A stretch of 64,000 nt of DNA from Oscillospiraceae bacterium (GTDB lineage: Bacteria; Bacillota; Clostridia; Oscillospirales; Oscillospiraceae): the NCBI GenBank assembly GCA_017458065.1, contig JAFTGD010000043.1, positions 124,001-188,000 of the forward strand, read 5' to 3'. Positions 44,362-52,834 of this stretch are shown here, piece after piece (the stretch's first letter is position 1; the number at the start of each line of letters is the position of its first letter). The position numbers were made by a program, and so were the translations under genes. The notes under the pieces are model-generated. The model was not told the origin of the DNA and ran no database searches. It saw only the letters and a list, made by a program, of their open reading frames with translations.

Positions 44362-45636
44362 ATGAACGCTATGGTCCTGGCGCTGATTCTCTTTGCCGGC
44401 ATGTATGTGCTGCTGCTGATCTTTGCCGATTACCGTTGGATCATCGCGCTGGCTGCGGCGCTGGTCTTCATGCTGGTTGGGATTCTTCCGCCGATCAGCG
44501 CACTTAGCGCCATCAACTGGAACGTTTTAATGATGCTGACGGGCACGATGGCCACGGTGGAGCTCTTCATCCAGAGCCAGATGCCCGGCAGAATGGCGGA
44601 GCAGCTCCTGCAGAAGGTGCCCAACGTCCAGTGGGCGGCAGTTGCGCTGTCGGTCTTCTCGGGCGTGATCTCGGCCTTTGTGGACAACGTTGCGACGGTG
44701 CTGATGGTGGCCCCAGTGGGCCTCGCGGTGGCCAGACAGCTGAAGGCCAATCCCATCCCCCTCATCATTGCAATCTCGGTTTCCAGTAACCTGCAGGGCG
44801 CGGCGACCCTCGTGGGCGATACCACGTCGATCCTGCTGGCGGGCTATATGAACATGAGCTTTAACGACTTTTTCTGGTTCCTGGGCAAACCGGGCATTGC
44901 TTTCGCGGTGGAGGCCGGCGCTCTGCTTACCATCCCGGTGCTGCTCTTTATCTTCCGGAAGGAGAAGGAGAAGGTCAGCGCCGAGGTCACGACGGTTGTG
45001 ACCGACTATGTCCCGACGGTGCTGATGGTCGGCACGGTGGTGCTGCTGATCGTGGCTTCCCAATTTGAGAACAAGCCGGAGCTCACCAACGGCTATATCT
45101 GCTGCGGCCTCGCAGTGATCGGCATTGTGTATGAGCTGATCCGCCAGCGCTCGGGCAATGTGGCCGGCAGCGTGCTGAAGTCCATTGATTTCAAGACCCT
45201 GATCCTGCTGGCAGGCCTCTTCATGGTGATCGAAGGAATCACCCAGGCGGGGGTTATCGACGCCATTGCCTCGATGTTTGTGAAGCTCGGCGGCGGATCC
45301 AAGGTGATCACCTATGTGCTGATCGTCGGCGTGTCGGTCCTGCTGAGCGCGTTTATCGACAACATCCCCTATGTGGCGACGATGCTGCCGGTCGTAAGCG
45401 GCATCGCGGCCCAACTCGGTATGGAGCCCTATCTCTTTGCCTTCGGGCTGTTGATCGGCGCGACTCTCGGCGGGAACATCACCCCTGTCGGCGCCTCGGC
45501 CAACATCGCCGGTATCGGCATCCTACAGAAGGAAGGGTATAAGGTCTCGACCGGAGACTTCCTCCGGATCGGCGTGCCATTTACGCTGATTGCCGCCGTG
45601 ATCGGCGCACTGGTCATCTGGCTGATCTGGGCGTGA
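44362..45636 (+). CDS. Ion transporter superfamily permease (ArsB/NhaD-like)
   Basis: The 424-residue membrane protein belongs to the ArsB/NhaD/CitT ion transporter superfamily, with about 10-12 helices in two similar halves. Each half carries a helix-breaking motif: AFVDNVATVLMVAPVGLA near residue 108 and AFIDNIPYVATMLPVVSG near 332, followed by NLQGAATLVGDTTSI and GGNITPVGASANI. The ATG at 44362 is preferred because GGAGG lies 8 bases before it. The riboswitch in front suggests induction by manganese, so export of Mn2+ or a related ion is a reasonable guess. The sequence alone would also allow a Na+/H+ or anion transporter. Confidence 0.85.
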   Translation: MNAMVLALILFAGMYVLLLIFADYRWIIALAAALVFMLVGILPPISALSAINWNVLMMLTGTMATVELFIQSQMPGRMAEQLLQKVPNVQWAAVALSVFSGVISAFVDNVATVLMVAPVGLAVARQLKANPIPLIIAISVSSNLQGAATLVGDTTSILLAGYMNMSFNDFFWFLGKPGIAFAVEAGALLTIPVLLFIFRKEKEKVSAEVTTVVTDYVPTVLMVGTVVLLIVASQFENKPELTNGYICCGLAVIGIVYELIRQRSGNVAGSVLKSIDFKTLILLAGLFMVIEGITQAGVIDAIASMFVKLGGGSKVITYVLIVGVSVLLSAFIDNIPYVATMLPVVSGIAAQLGMEPYLFAFGLLIGATLGGNITPVGASANIAGIGILQKEGYKVSTGDFLRIGVPFTLIAAVIGALVIWLIWA

Positions 45637-45788
45637 GAAAGCGCTGGGAAGCCATGAGCATGACGGAATGGCTGTTCCTGCAGACGAAGAGCGAACAGGC
45701 AGATCCCGCGGCATAGCTTCTCAGTAGGATCGAAGTCCCCGGATGAAGGGAAAAGGCGAAAAGCCGGAATAATCAAAACAGACAGCAA

Positions 45789-45824
45789 AAAGGCCATCCA
45801 TCGTTTCTTCGGTGGGTGGCCTTT
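45789..45824. terminator. Bidirectional terminator between the permease and kup
   Basis: A 15-bp stem with two G-T pairs (arms 45789-45803 and 45810-45824) has TTTCTT on the right and, for the minus strand, TTTTT on the left. Confidence 0.8.
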
Positions 45825-45835
45825 CTTGTGCATCT

Positions 45836-47851
45836 TTATTCCGCAGCGGGTTCCGCCTGGGCGCCCGGTTCGGCGCGGCGGATGCGGTCTTTTGTGCTCC
45901 CGCCGCCAGTGATAAGCGGGACGTTCTCCCGGATCAGGGAGGAGGTATCCAGACCGTACCAGCGCTCCTTGGAGCCGGCGACCCGGCGGATCGCGTACTT
46001 GGCGTTCAGGATATGCTCGTCCAGATCGGAGAGCTCGGTCTTGGTGGTGACAGACTTATGGATGATGCAGAACTTGAAGGTGCCGACGGTGGATTTGCCG
46101 TAGATGGAATACTTCTTGTCCTGATCGGGCAGCTCGCCACGTGCCTGGAGATCCTGCACGATCTGCCTCAGATAGATGTTGATGCGCTGGGAGCGCTGGA
46201 AACCCAGGTTCAGCCGTATGCGGAAGATGCAGTCGGTTCCGTAGGTCTCCAGCTCATAGTTCATGGCCTTCGGCTCGTTGAGCACATTCACGCCGACAAA
46301 CCAGTAGGCCTGCGCTCGCTTGGTGTCTTTATCAAGAATGGAGTAAAGGATATCCCGGTCGATCGTCTCGGGGTCCTGTCCGCTCTCCAGATAGACCAGG
46401 TTGTGTGCCAGAAGGGGCACTTCTTCGTCGTTGTGCAGCGCGACCAGGCTGGGGATATGCTCGCGGATGGTCAGGCGGGTGGCGTACTTCTGTTCCAGAT
46501 AGGTCCCGCGGTACCAGATGGCTTCGAGGGCGAGAAGCAGCAGAGTGAGGAACACGGTGACATAGCCGCCGTGCATGAACTTGCTCAGACTGGAGATAAA
46601 GAAGATGGTCTCAATCCCGCCGAACACCAGCAGCATGAGATAGGCGAGGGCGGTTTTGTGCCGCAGCTTGCTGAGATAGACCCAGAGCAGGACCGTCGTC
46701 ATCAGCATGGTGACAGTGATGGCCAGACCGTAGGCCGATTCCATTCTCGCGCCGGAGCGGAAATACAACACCACGAGGCTGCAGCCGATCCAGAGCGCGC
46801 TGTTGACGGTGCCGATGTAGAGCTGTCCCTTGGTGTCGGAAGGATAGCGGATCTCCAGATGCGGAAGAAGGTCCAGCAGGATGGCCTCGGAGACCAGCGT
46901 GTAGGATCCGGTGATCAGAGCCTGGGAGGCGATGATGGCCGCGGCGGCGCCGAGAATAACGGCAAACGGCCGCAGCAGTACCGGCAGCATCAGGAAGAAG
47001 GGGTTTAGATCCAGAACCTGCGCAAGCGAAGAGTTGGCCTGATTCTGGATGATCCAGGCGCCCTGACCGAGGTAATTGAGGATCAGACAGATCTTGACAA
47101 ACGGCCAGCTGAAGTAGATGTTCTCCTTCCCGACATGGCCCATGTCGGAGTAGAGGGCTTCGGCGCCGGTCGTTGCGAGGAAGACGCTGCCGAGGATCAT
47201 GAAGCCCAGCTTGTTTGCAGGGCTGAGGAGAACCTCCACCGCGTAGACGGGGTTGAAAGCCTTCAAAACCACCGGGAGCGAGACGATATGCGCGGCGCCC
47301 GTGAGGCCGAGGAAAGAGAACCACAGCAGCATGACCGGGCCGAAGGCCTTGCCGATGCGGCTGGTGCCGGCGCGCTGGATCGAAAACAGCGTCGAGATGA
47401 TGAGGAGCGTGATGAATACGACTTTCCACTGGCCGGAACCGAGAAAGCGGTCCATGCGCTCAATGCTGCGGAGGCCTTCCACCGCGGTCGTGACCGTGAC
47501 AGCCGGGGTCAGAACCCCGTCCGCCAGCAGCGCGGCGCCGCCCAGCATCGCCGGAACGATCAGCCACTTGCCGCAGTCACGGACCAGAGAATAGAGCGAG
47601 AAAATACCGCCCTCCCCGTGGTTGTCCGCCTTCATGGCGATCAGTACGTACTTGATCGTCGTCAGCAGCGTGATGGTCCAGATCACGAGGGACAGCGAAC
47701 CGATGATAAAGCGGTCGTTGATCTGCGTGATGCCGCCGTTCCCTTCGAGGATCGACTTCATGACGTACATCGGCGAAGTGCCAATGTCGCCGTAGACGAT
47801 GCCGATCGTCACAAGGAACATACCGAATCGAAATGTCGGTCTTTTTTTCAT
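45836..47851 (-). CDS. kup: Potassium uptake protein Kup
   Basis: Kup is a proton-coupled K+ importer. The 671-residue product starts with the family signature GIVYGDIGTSPMYVMKSIL and has about 12 helices (for example KADNHGEGGIFSLYSL, which lines the path, and LLADGVLTPAVTVTTAVEG). A cytoplasmic C-terminal domain of about 200 residues follows. It lies 6 bases after the KdpE-like regulator on the same strand, so the whole unit runs histidine kinase, regulator, kup. No kdpFABC genes are in the window, implying that the Kdp-like sensor here controls Kup. Confidence 0.95.
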   Translation of the reverse strand: MKKRPTFRFGMFLVTIGIVYGDIGTSPMYVMKSILEGNGGITQINDRFIIGSLSLVIWTITLLTTIKYVLIAMKADNHGEGGIFSLYSLVRDCGKWLIVPAMLGGAALLADGVLTPAVTVTTAVEGLRSIERMDRFLGSGQWKVVFITLLIISTLFSIQRAGTSRIGKAFGPVMLLWFSFLGLTGAAHIVSLPVVLKAFNPVYAVEVLLSPANKLGFMILGSVFLATTGAEALYSDMGHVGKENIYFSWPFVKICLILNYLGQGAWIIQNQANSSLAQVLDLNPFFLMLPVLLRPFAVILGAAAAIIASQALITGSYTLVSEAILLDLLPHLEIRYPSDTKGQLYIGTVNSALWIGCSLVVLYFRSGARMESAYGLAITVTMLMTTVLLWVYLSKLRHKTALAYLMLLVFGGIETIFFISSLSKFMHGGYVTVFLTLLLLALEAIWYRGTYLEQKYATRLTIREHIPSLVALHNDEEVPLLAHNLVYLESGQDPETIDRDILYSILDKDTKRAQAYWFVGVNVLNEPKAMNYELETYGTDCIFRIRLNLGFQRSQRINIYLRQIVQDLQARGELPDQDKKYSIYGKSTVGTFKFCIIHKSVTTKTELSDLDEHILNAKYAIRRVAGSKERWYGLDTSSLIRENVPLITGGGSTKDRIRRAEPGAQAEPAAE

Positions 47852-47857
47852 GTTCTG

Positions 47858-48565
47858 CTACTCCGTTTTTTCCTCCACGCGGATCATCCGGTAGCCGACC
47901 CCGACATGAGTCTGGATCAGGGAGGGGCTCTCCGGAGAGGGCGTCAGCTTTTTCCGCAGCGTGGCCATAAAGACCCGCAGGGAAGCCGTGGAGCTCTCCA
48001 GCGAATTGCCCCAGATGCTCTGCGTGATGTATTTATGCGTCAATACCTTCCCGACGTTCCGGGAAAGCAGGCACAGCAGCTTGTACTCGATGGGGGTGAG
48101 ACGGATCTCCTCCCCGGCGAGACTGACACAGCCCGCCGCATAGTCGATGGTGAGGGCCCCGTTCTGGAAGAAGGAAGGCGCGCTCTCCGCCCCGGCGCTG
48201 TTAATGCGCCTCAGCGTCACCCGCAGCCTCGCCAGCAGCTCGGCCACGGAAAAGGGCTTGGTCAGATAGTCGTCAGCGCCGGCGTCCAGCGCGTCGATCT
48301 TGTCCGGATCCTCGCTCCGGGCGCTGATGACGATGATGGGGACATTGGACCAGGAACGGATGCGGCGGATCACTTCCACGCCGTCAAGATCCGGCAGTCC
48401 CAGGTCCAGCAGAATGATATCGGGATTATGGCTGGCGGCCGAGATGACGGCGGACTGTCCGGTCTCGGCGGTGAGATAGCGGTAACCCTCCGCTTTCAGC
48501 GTGACGGTGATAAGCTTCTGGACCGGAATGTCGTCTTCCACGACCAGTATCAGGGTTTTATCCAT
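47858..48565 (-). CDS. KdpE-like OmpR family response regulator
   Basis: The 235-residue regulator has a receiver domain (ILVVEDDIPVQKL, phospho-acceptor Asp in ILLDLGLPDLDG near residue 54, Lys in LTKPFSVAELL) and an OmpR/PhoB winged helix (RLTPIEYKLLCLLSRNVGKV, THVGVGYRM). It resembles KdpE most closely. The ATG at 48565 overlaps the kinase stop by 8 bases (ATGGATAA); the longer upstream frame is not coding. It lies between the kinase and kup in one operon. Confidence 0.92.
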   Translation of the reverse strand: MDKTLILVVEDDIPVQKLITVTLKAEGYRYLTAETGQSAVISAASHNPDIILLDLGLPDLDGVEVIRRIRSWSNVPIIVISARSEDPDKIDALDAGADDYLTKPFSVAELLARLRVTLRRINSAGAESAPSFFQNGALTIDYAAGCVSLAGEEIRLTPIEYKLLCLLSRNVGKVLTHKYITQSIWGNSLESSTASLRVFMATLRKKLTPSPESPSLIQTHVGVGYRMIRVEEKTE

Positions 48566-49655
48566 TGAGCGGCACCTCCTCCGAGGGCAGAGTGAAAGTG
48601 AACACCGCGCCATGCGGTGTATTGTCCGAGACGGTGATTTCGCCGCCGTGCGCGCGGACAACCGTCCTGCACAGAGCGAGCCCGAAGCCGAGACTGCGCC
48701 TTCCGTCGGAGATATTCCGCGTCCCGGTATAGAACATGTCGAAGATCCTGTCCTTGTCCTCATCCGGGATACCGGGGCCGTCGTCCGCGACCGAGACGGA
48801 GACAAACTCGCCCAGCTTCTGCGCCCGGATCCGGACGGTGGAGTTGTCGGGCGTGTACTTTTGCGCGTTGTTCAGCAGATTGATGAGCACCTGCGCGATG
48901 AGCCGGGCATCCGCCCGGACCAGCAGCAGGTCCTCCGTAGGCTCGACGACGATCTGCTGCGTCATGCCGGCGGCGCGGGCGTGGGAAGCCGCTTCCTCGA
49001 TGATGTCCTCGAGGACTTCCGCCGAGAAGTTCAGCTTGGTCTCACCGTTTTCCAGCCGGGTGCTGACCAGAAGGTTCTCCACCATCTGGTTGAGCCAGAC
49101 CGCGTCCTCATAGATCGAGCGATACAGACTGCGGCGCGTACCCTCGTCAAAGTCCTCCCCGTGAGACAGCAGATTGCTGGCGTTGCCGGTGATGGAGGTC
49201 AGGGGCGTACGGAGGTCGTGCGAGATCGAGCGCAGCAGGGTGGAGCGCAGCCGCTCGTTTTCGATCTGCACGGCGGCTTCTTCCTTTTCCCGGGCGTTCT
49301 GCTCGGCCTCCCGGGCAGCGCTCTTCAGCCGGATGGCCAGCGTCGCAGTGATAAATGAGGTCAGGAACATCACGGCAAATGTGACCGGATAGCCCGGCTC
49401 CAGGACCTGCAGCGAGAAACGCGGATCCACAAAGAAATAATTAAAAAGCAGGACCGAAACCACCGCTGAGAGCGTACTGCTGCCCCGATGAGAGGTCCCG
49501 ATGGAGATCAGCAGGACACCCAGCAAATAGGACATCATAATGGTGGATTCCGAAAAACGCAGATGATCGAACAGCGCCCCAAGCACAGTGGCGACCGCCA
49601 GAATCAGCAGACTGAGCAGCAGATCGATCAGAATACTTCTGTCATGACTCGGCAT
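48558..49655 (-). CDS. Short KdpD-like sensor histidine kinase
   Basis: The 365-residue protein has four close membrane helices of the KdpD/DUF4118 type (LLLSLLILAVATVLGALFDH to FAVMFLTSFITATLAIRL). Its kinase core has His in SISHDLRTPLTSI, an N box INLLNNAQKYTP, and G boxes DDGPGIPDEDKDRIF and GFGLALCR. Full KdpD is about 890 residues with an N-terminal KdpD/universal-stress region; that half is entirely missing, and the start with GGAGG is clean, so this is a natural short form. It likely senses K+ or turgor for kup. Confidence 0.9.
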   Translation of the reverse strand: MPSHDRSILIDLLLSLLILAVATVLGALFDHLRFSESTIMMSYLLGVLLISIGTSHRGSSTLSAVVSVLLFNYFFVDPRFSLQVLEPGYPVTFAVMFLTSFITATLAIRLKSAAREAEQNAREKEEAAVQIENERLRSTLLRSISHDLRTPLTSITGNASNLLSHGEDFDEGTRRSLYRSIYEDAVWLNQMVENLLVSTRLENGETKLNFSAEVLEDIIEEAASHARAAGMTQQIVVEPTEDLLLVRADARLIAQVLINLLNNAQKYTPDNSTVRIRAQKLGEFVSVSVADDGPGIPDEDKDRIFDMFYTGTRNISDGRRSLGFGLALCRTVVRAHGGEITVSDNTPHGAVFTFTLPSEEVPLNG

Positions 49656-49689
49656 AAGACCATTCCTCCGGTTTGAAATAAATAAATAA

Positions 49690-49718
49690 CTTATACCAGA
49701 GCGTTAAGAAGTTGTAAA
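49690..49718 (-). promoter_or_regulatory. Promoter of the KdpDE-kup operon
   Basis: On the minus strand TTTACA (plus 49713-49718), 17 bases, TATAAG (plus 49690-49695), about 30 bases before the kinase start. Confidence 0.65.
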
Positions 49719-49852
49719 GATTTTTGTTCGCTTTCAGTATCTCACAAAAGAGATTAAAAATGGATTAAGAGTCAGAATGTGACATTAAGATTGTATAAAG
49801 ACCCTGAAAAGAAAACACCGCGTCCCGACCGGGAACGCGGCAGATAGAAAAG

Positions 49853-49886
49853 CCCCTGCGTGTATGGATGTCGCTGCACGCAGGGG
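49853..49886 (-). terminator. Terminator of the TM1266-ABC operon
   Basis: CCCCTGCGTG and CACGCAGGGG form a perfect 10-bp stem. On the minus strand it is followed by CTTTTCT. A second GC-rich hairpin (CCGCGT ... ACGCGG) lies next to it at 49817-49840. Confidence 0.75.
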
Positions 49887-49914
49887 TCTGTCTTATTCTG
49901 TTCTTTATGAGTGC

Positions 49915-50505
49915 TTATACAAAGCATCCTTCGCTCCAGCGCAGGATACGGCAGCCGAGCGCTTTGGCCTCTTCTTCGCTGTGGGTGGCGAGGAGAACGG
50001 CGGTATCTGCCGGGAGGGCGGCGTTGACCAGCGCCAGGACCCGGTCATGCAGCGCCGTGTCCAGGCCCTTGAAGGGCTCGTCGAGGACCAGCAGATCCGG
50101 TGAGCAGCACAGTGCGCGGGCGATAGAGACGCGCTGCTGCATGCCGCCGGAGAGCTCCGCAGGATAGAGGTCTGCCGCTTCCCGGAGCTCCAGACGCTCC
50201 AGCCAGCGTACGGCCTCCGGGAGCGTTCCTGGACTGTCAGAGAGGACGGCGTTGACATTCTCGGCGGCAGTGCGCCAGGGGAGAAGCCTCGGCTCCTGGA
50301 AAACAGCGGCGTTTCTTTTCGAACTGGTCCTGACTGTCCCCGAGGACGGCAGCTGGAGCGAGAGTGCGACCCGGAGGAGCGTGGTTTTCCCGCAGCCGGA
50401 GGGACCCATCAAAGCAATGCGTTCGCCTGCGGCAACGGACAGACTGCAGCCGGAGAGCACGGTTTTCTCCCCGAAGCGGACGGAGACGTCGTTCAGTTCA
50501 AGCAT
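49915..50505 (-). CDS. ABC transporter ATP-binding protein, SsuB/TauB-like
   Basis: This is the ATPase of a nitrate/sulfonate/taurine-type importer (196 residues, short for the family at about 240). It has Walker A GPSGCGKTT near residue 32, the signature ELSGGMQQRVSIARAL near 120, Walker B LLVLDEPF and the switch His in LLATHSEEE. The ATG at 50505 overlaps the permease stop (ATGCTTGA); the in-frame ATG at 50541 lies inside the permease gene. It ends the four-gene operon. The substrate is unknown; see the binding protein. Confidence 0.88.
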   Translation of the reverse strand: MLELNDVSVRFGEKTVLSGCSLSVAAGERIALMGPSGCGKTTLLRVALSLQLPSSGTVRTSSKRNAAVFQEPRLLPWRTAAENVNAVLSDSPGTLPEAVRWLERLELREAADLYPAELSGGMQQRVSIARALCCSPDLLVLDEPFKGLDTALHDRVLALVNAALPADTAVLLATHSEEEAKALGCRILRWSEGCFV

Positions 50506-51262
50506 CGGCCGCACCGCCTTTCCCGCCGATCCTGCGGACAAGCTTCAGCAGGACCCGCTCGATGACGAGACTCAGCAGGATCACCGCCAGCGTCCATGCA
50601 AAGAGGTCCGTCGTCTCCAGATAGAGTTTCGATTCGAAGATCATTTTTCCGATCGACGGCTGGGGCACGGTCAGTACTTCGGCCGCGATCCCGGCCTTCC
50701 ATCCGAGACCGAGCGCCGAGCTCAGCGCCGAACGGAAATAGGGCAGTACCGTCGGCAGCGTGATGCGCCGGAACACCCGTGAGCGGGAAAACGCATACAC
50801 CCGCGCCATCTCCAGCAGCTGCGGATCCTGCGCCGCGATCCCGGCTGAGACGCTGGCCCAGACCACCGGCAACACCATCAGCCCGGAAATAAAGGCGGGG
50901 AGGATCCCCCTCCCAAGCCAGATCAGGGCCAGTATGATAAAGGAGGCCACGGGCGTACTCTTCACGAGGGCCATCACCGGGGAGAGGAGCGCTTTCAGCA
51001 GGGCGCTGCTCTCGGTGAGCACCGCCAGCAGCACGCCGAGCAGCGTTGCCGAGAGAATCCCGGTCAGCACGCGGAGGATGCTGGTCCCGACGGTATGCCA
51101 GAAGGTTTGTGTGCCGCAGAGCTGCAGAAAGCGCCGGAATACCTGCAGCGGGGAGGGGAGAAGCAGTTCCTGCCCGACAAGTTTTGACGCGACGAACCAC
51201 AGCCCCAGCCAGAACGCGAGGACTGCAAGAGAGAGCAGCAGCTTGCGGTGCCGGCCGGTCAT
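50498..51262 (-). CDS. ABC transporter permease, SsuC/TauC-like
   Basis: The 254-residue permease has six predicted helices, starting with LLLSLAVLAFWLGLWFVASK followed by LLLPSPLQVFRRFLQL, the usual start of SsuC/ThiX-type subunits. The EAA-like loop reads EMARVYAFSRSRVFRRITLP near residue 150. The start overlaps the binding-protein stop by four bases (ATGA). It works with the ATPase and binding protein encoded on either side. Confidence 0.88.
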   Translation of the reverse strand: MTGRHRKLLLSLAVLAFWLGLWFVASKLVGQELLLPSPLQVFRRFLQLCGTQTFWHTVGTSILRVLTGILSATLLGVLLAVLTESSALLKALLSPVMALVKSTPVASFIILALIWLGRGILPAFISGLMVLPVVWASVSAGIAAQDPQLLEMARVYAFSRSRVFRRITLPTVLPYFRSALSSALGLGWKAGIAAEVLTVPQPSIGKMIFESKLYLETTDLFAWTLAVILLSLVIERVLLKLVRRIGGKGGAADA

Positions 51263-52242
51263 TTCAGGACGCAGTAGAAATCGTCGGCCGGAACGGCTCC
51301 GCCGATGGACTGAGGCGCCTGCTCAAACATGATCTCGAGGAAGGCGGAAAGCTCCGTCTGCATCTCCTCCCCGGTGACAAAGAAGACGTTGCAGTTCGGG
51401 ATGGCCTTTTCCGCGACGGCGGCTTTGGCGAAGATACCCGTCTCCTCAATGGCCTTGGCGGCGGCAGCGGTGTCGTCGCTCAGCAGGGCGACGGAGGCCT
51501 CATAGTCCTTCAGGAATGCGGCGACCTCGGCAGGGTGATCGGCGGCAAACTCGGTGCGTACGACGACGCAGCCCTGAACCAGACTGCCCGGCTCAAAGAC
51601 CTTGTCCCACTCTTCAGTCAGATCAAGAGCGACCTTCAGGTCCGGGTTCTGGCTGCGGGCGACGGTGACCATCGGCTCGGGCAGCACGGCGAGACTCACT
51701 TCTCCTGCGGCAACCGCGGTGTTCAGCTCGGCCGGCTGAGCGTAAGTGGTGTCAATGTCGAGTTCAAGGCCGTTCTTCGCGCAGAGTGCGGCAAAAATGA
51801 AGCTGGGGTTCTGGGCGGGGGCATAGACGGTCTGTCCTGCCAGGTCGGCGATGCTTCCGACATCGACAGAGCCGTCGGTCACAAGGTAGAGAACGCCGCG
51901 GGTATTGAGCGCCAGCACCTGCACCTTGCCGCCGGTCTTGTTATAGAGGGCGGAAGCCGCGTTGGTCGGGAGCGCCGCAATATCACAGTCGCCGTTTACG
52001 AGGGCAGCCGTGACGTTGGAGGCGTCGGTGTCGACGGTAAAGCTGTAGTTGAGTGCGGTCTCACCGGCTTCGTGAGCAGCGATCAGACCGGCCATGCCAA
52101 AGCCGGTTGTACCGTTCAGCGTGATGACACGGACGGGGAGCTCTGTGTCGAGGGCAGCGTCCGCGGCAAAGGCGGTGGCGCAGCAGGCCGCCAGCAGAAA
52201 GCAGGCGAGAAGCAGAGAGCTGAGTTTCCTGATGGTTTTCAT
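51259..52242 (-). CDS. ABC transporter substrate-binding protein, NMT1/SsuA-like
   Basis: The 327-residue protein has a signal peptide (MKTIRKLSSLLLACFLLAAC, then CATAFA) and a periplasmic-binding-protein type 2 fold of the NMT1/SsuA/ThiY group: RVITLNGTTGFGMAGLIAAH near the start, ALVNGDCDIAALPTNAASAL near residue 80 and AVAAGEVSLAVLPEPMVT near 170. AAAAGGAG precedes the ATG at 52242. Members bind sulfonates, nitrate, thiamine precursors or purines. Cotranscription with a hydrogenase-linked regulator suggests a ligand tied to that system, but this is only inference. Confidence 0.87.
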   Translation of the reverse strand: MKTIRKLSSLLLACFLLAACCATAFAADAALDTELPVRVITLNGTTGFGMAGLIAAHEAGETALNYSFTVDTDASNVTAALVNGDCDIAALPTNAASALYNKTGGKVQVLALNTRGVLYLVTDGSVDVGSIADLAGQTVYAPAQNPSFIFAALCAKNGLELDIDTTYAQPAELNTAVAAGEVSLAVLPEPMVTVARSQNPDLKVALDLTEEWDKVFEPGSLVQGCVVVRTEFAADHPAEVAAFLKDYEASVALLSDDTAAAAKAIEETGIFAKAAVAEKAIPNCNVFFVTGEEMQTELSAFLEIMFEQAPQSIGGAVPADDFYCVLK

Positions 52243-52268
52243 GGTTTGGTTTCTCCTTTTCGGTTTGT

Positions 52269-52529
52269 TCAGGTTGCTGCGGCGGCGCCGCGGGAATAGA
52301 CGGCCTTTGCGCTGACGCCGGGAAGACGGCCGATTTTGCCGGTCATGGCGTTGATCGCGTCTGTCGGCGCGTCGAAGGCAAGACAGATGATGCTGATGCC
52401 CTTCTCCCGATAGGGGATGCCCATGCGCCCGAGAATGCAGGAGGCGTATTCGTGCAGCACGGCGTTGAGCGCCTCGACCGAATCCGCTTCTTCGACGATG
52501 ATGGAGATGGCTCCGATGCGGGTTTCCAT
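52269..52529 (-). CDS. TM1266 family iron-only hydrogenase system regulator
   Basis: The 86-residue product (METRIGAISIIVEEADSVEA, then LGRMGIPYREKGISIICLAF and GRLPGVSAKAVYS) matches the small ferredoxin-fold family annotated as putative iron-only hydrogenase system regulator, usually found beside hydEFG or hydA genes. AAGGAG lies 5 bases before the ATG. It heads the ABC operon and is divergent from the hydrogenase operon that starts at 52930. Its molecular role has not been shown. Confidence 0.85.
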   Translation of the reverse strand: METRIGAISIIVEEADSVEALNAVLHEYASCILGRMGIPYREKGISIICLAFDAPTDAINAMTGKIGRLPGVSAKAVYSRGAAAAT

Positions 52530-52553
52530 GTGAGCTCCTTTCCCGCCAAAAAC

Positions 52554-52697
52554 AAAAAACCATGCCGGAAGGCATGGCAGAAGTGCTGCGCAGCGCGCAG
52601 ATCCACGTTGTCTGGTGAGCCTTCCGCCTCAAGAACTGTTTCGGCGTCAGTCAAGATCGTTGTTTGCCTCACCGAAAGCAATGCTCGCGGCTTGGAC
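52554..52697 (-). promoter_or_regulatory. Structured leader with terminator in front of the TM1266-ABC operon
   Basis: Transcription from the promoter at 52704-52732 should start near 52697 and meet, after about 120 bases, a textbook terminator: CCATGCC, loop TTCC, GGCATGG and TTTTTT (plus 52577 down to 52554). Upstream within the leader are a long-range stem GGTGAG / CTCACC (plus 52668-52673 and 52614-52619) enclosing a 48-base domain, and a CTGCGC / GCGCAG hairpin (52586-52600). This is the architecture of a transcriptional riboswitch or attenuator. It does not match any class I can recall. Confidence 0.6.
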
Positions 52698-52703
52698 GAA
52701 GAG

Positions 52704-52732
52704 AGTATATGACAAAAAACCGTCATTGTCAA
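52704..52732 (-). promoter_or_regulatory. Promoter of the TM1266-ABC operon
   Basis: On the minus strand TTGACA (plus 52727-52732), 17 bases, TATACT (plus 52704-52709). Confidence 0.8.
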
Positions 52733-52834
52733 CAGAGAAAAAGGAAAAAGAAGGCCCGAAACAGGCGGTTTTTACACAAAACGGAGAAATGCAAAAATTA
52801 TCCTAAAAATTGTTAGAAAAATAGCAAGTTAGTC

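Noticed and set aside
52578-52697. TPP, T-box, guanidine or THF riboswitch in the TM1266-ABC leader
   Set aside because: The conserved cores of those classes (for example CUGAGA with a GAUCUGG-type segment for TPP, or GGGUGGUACCGCG for T-box) are not found.
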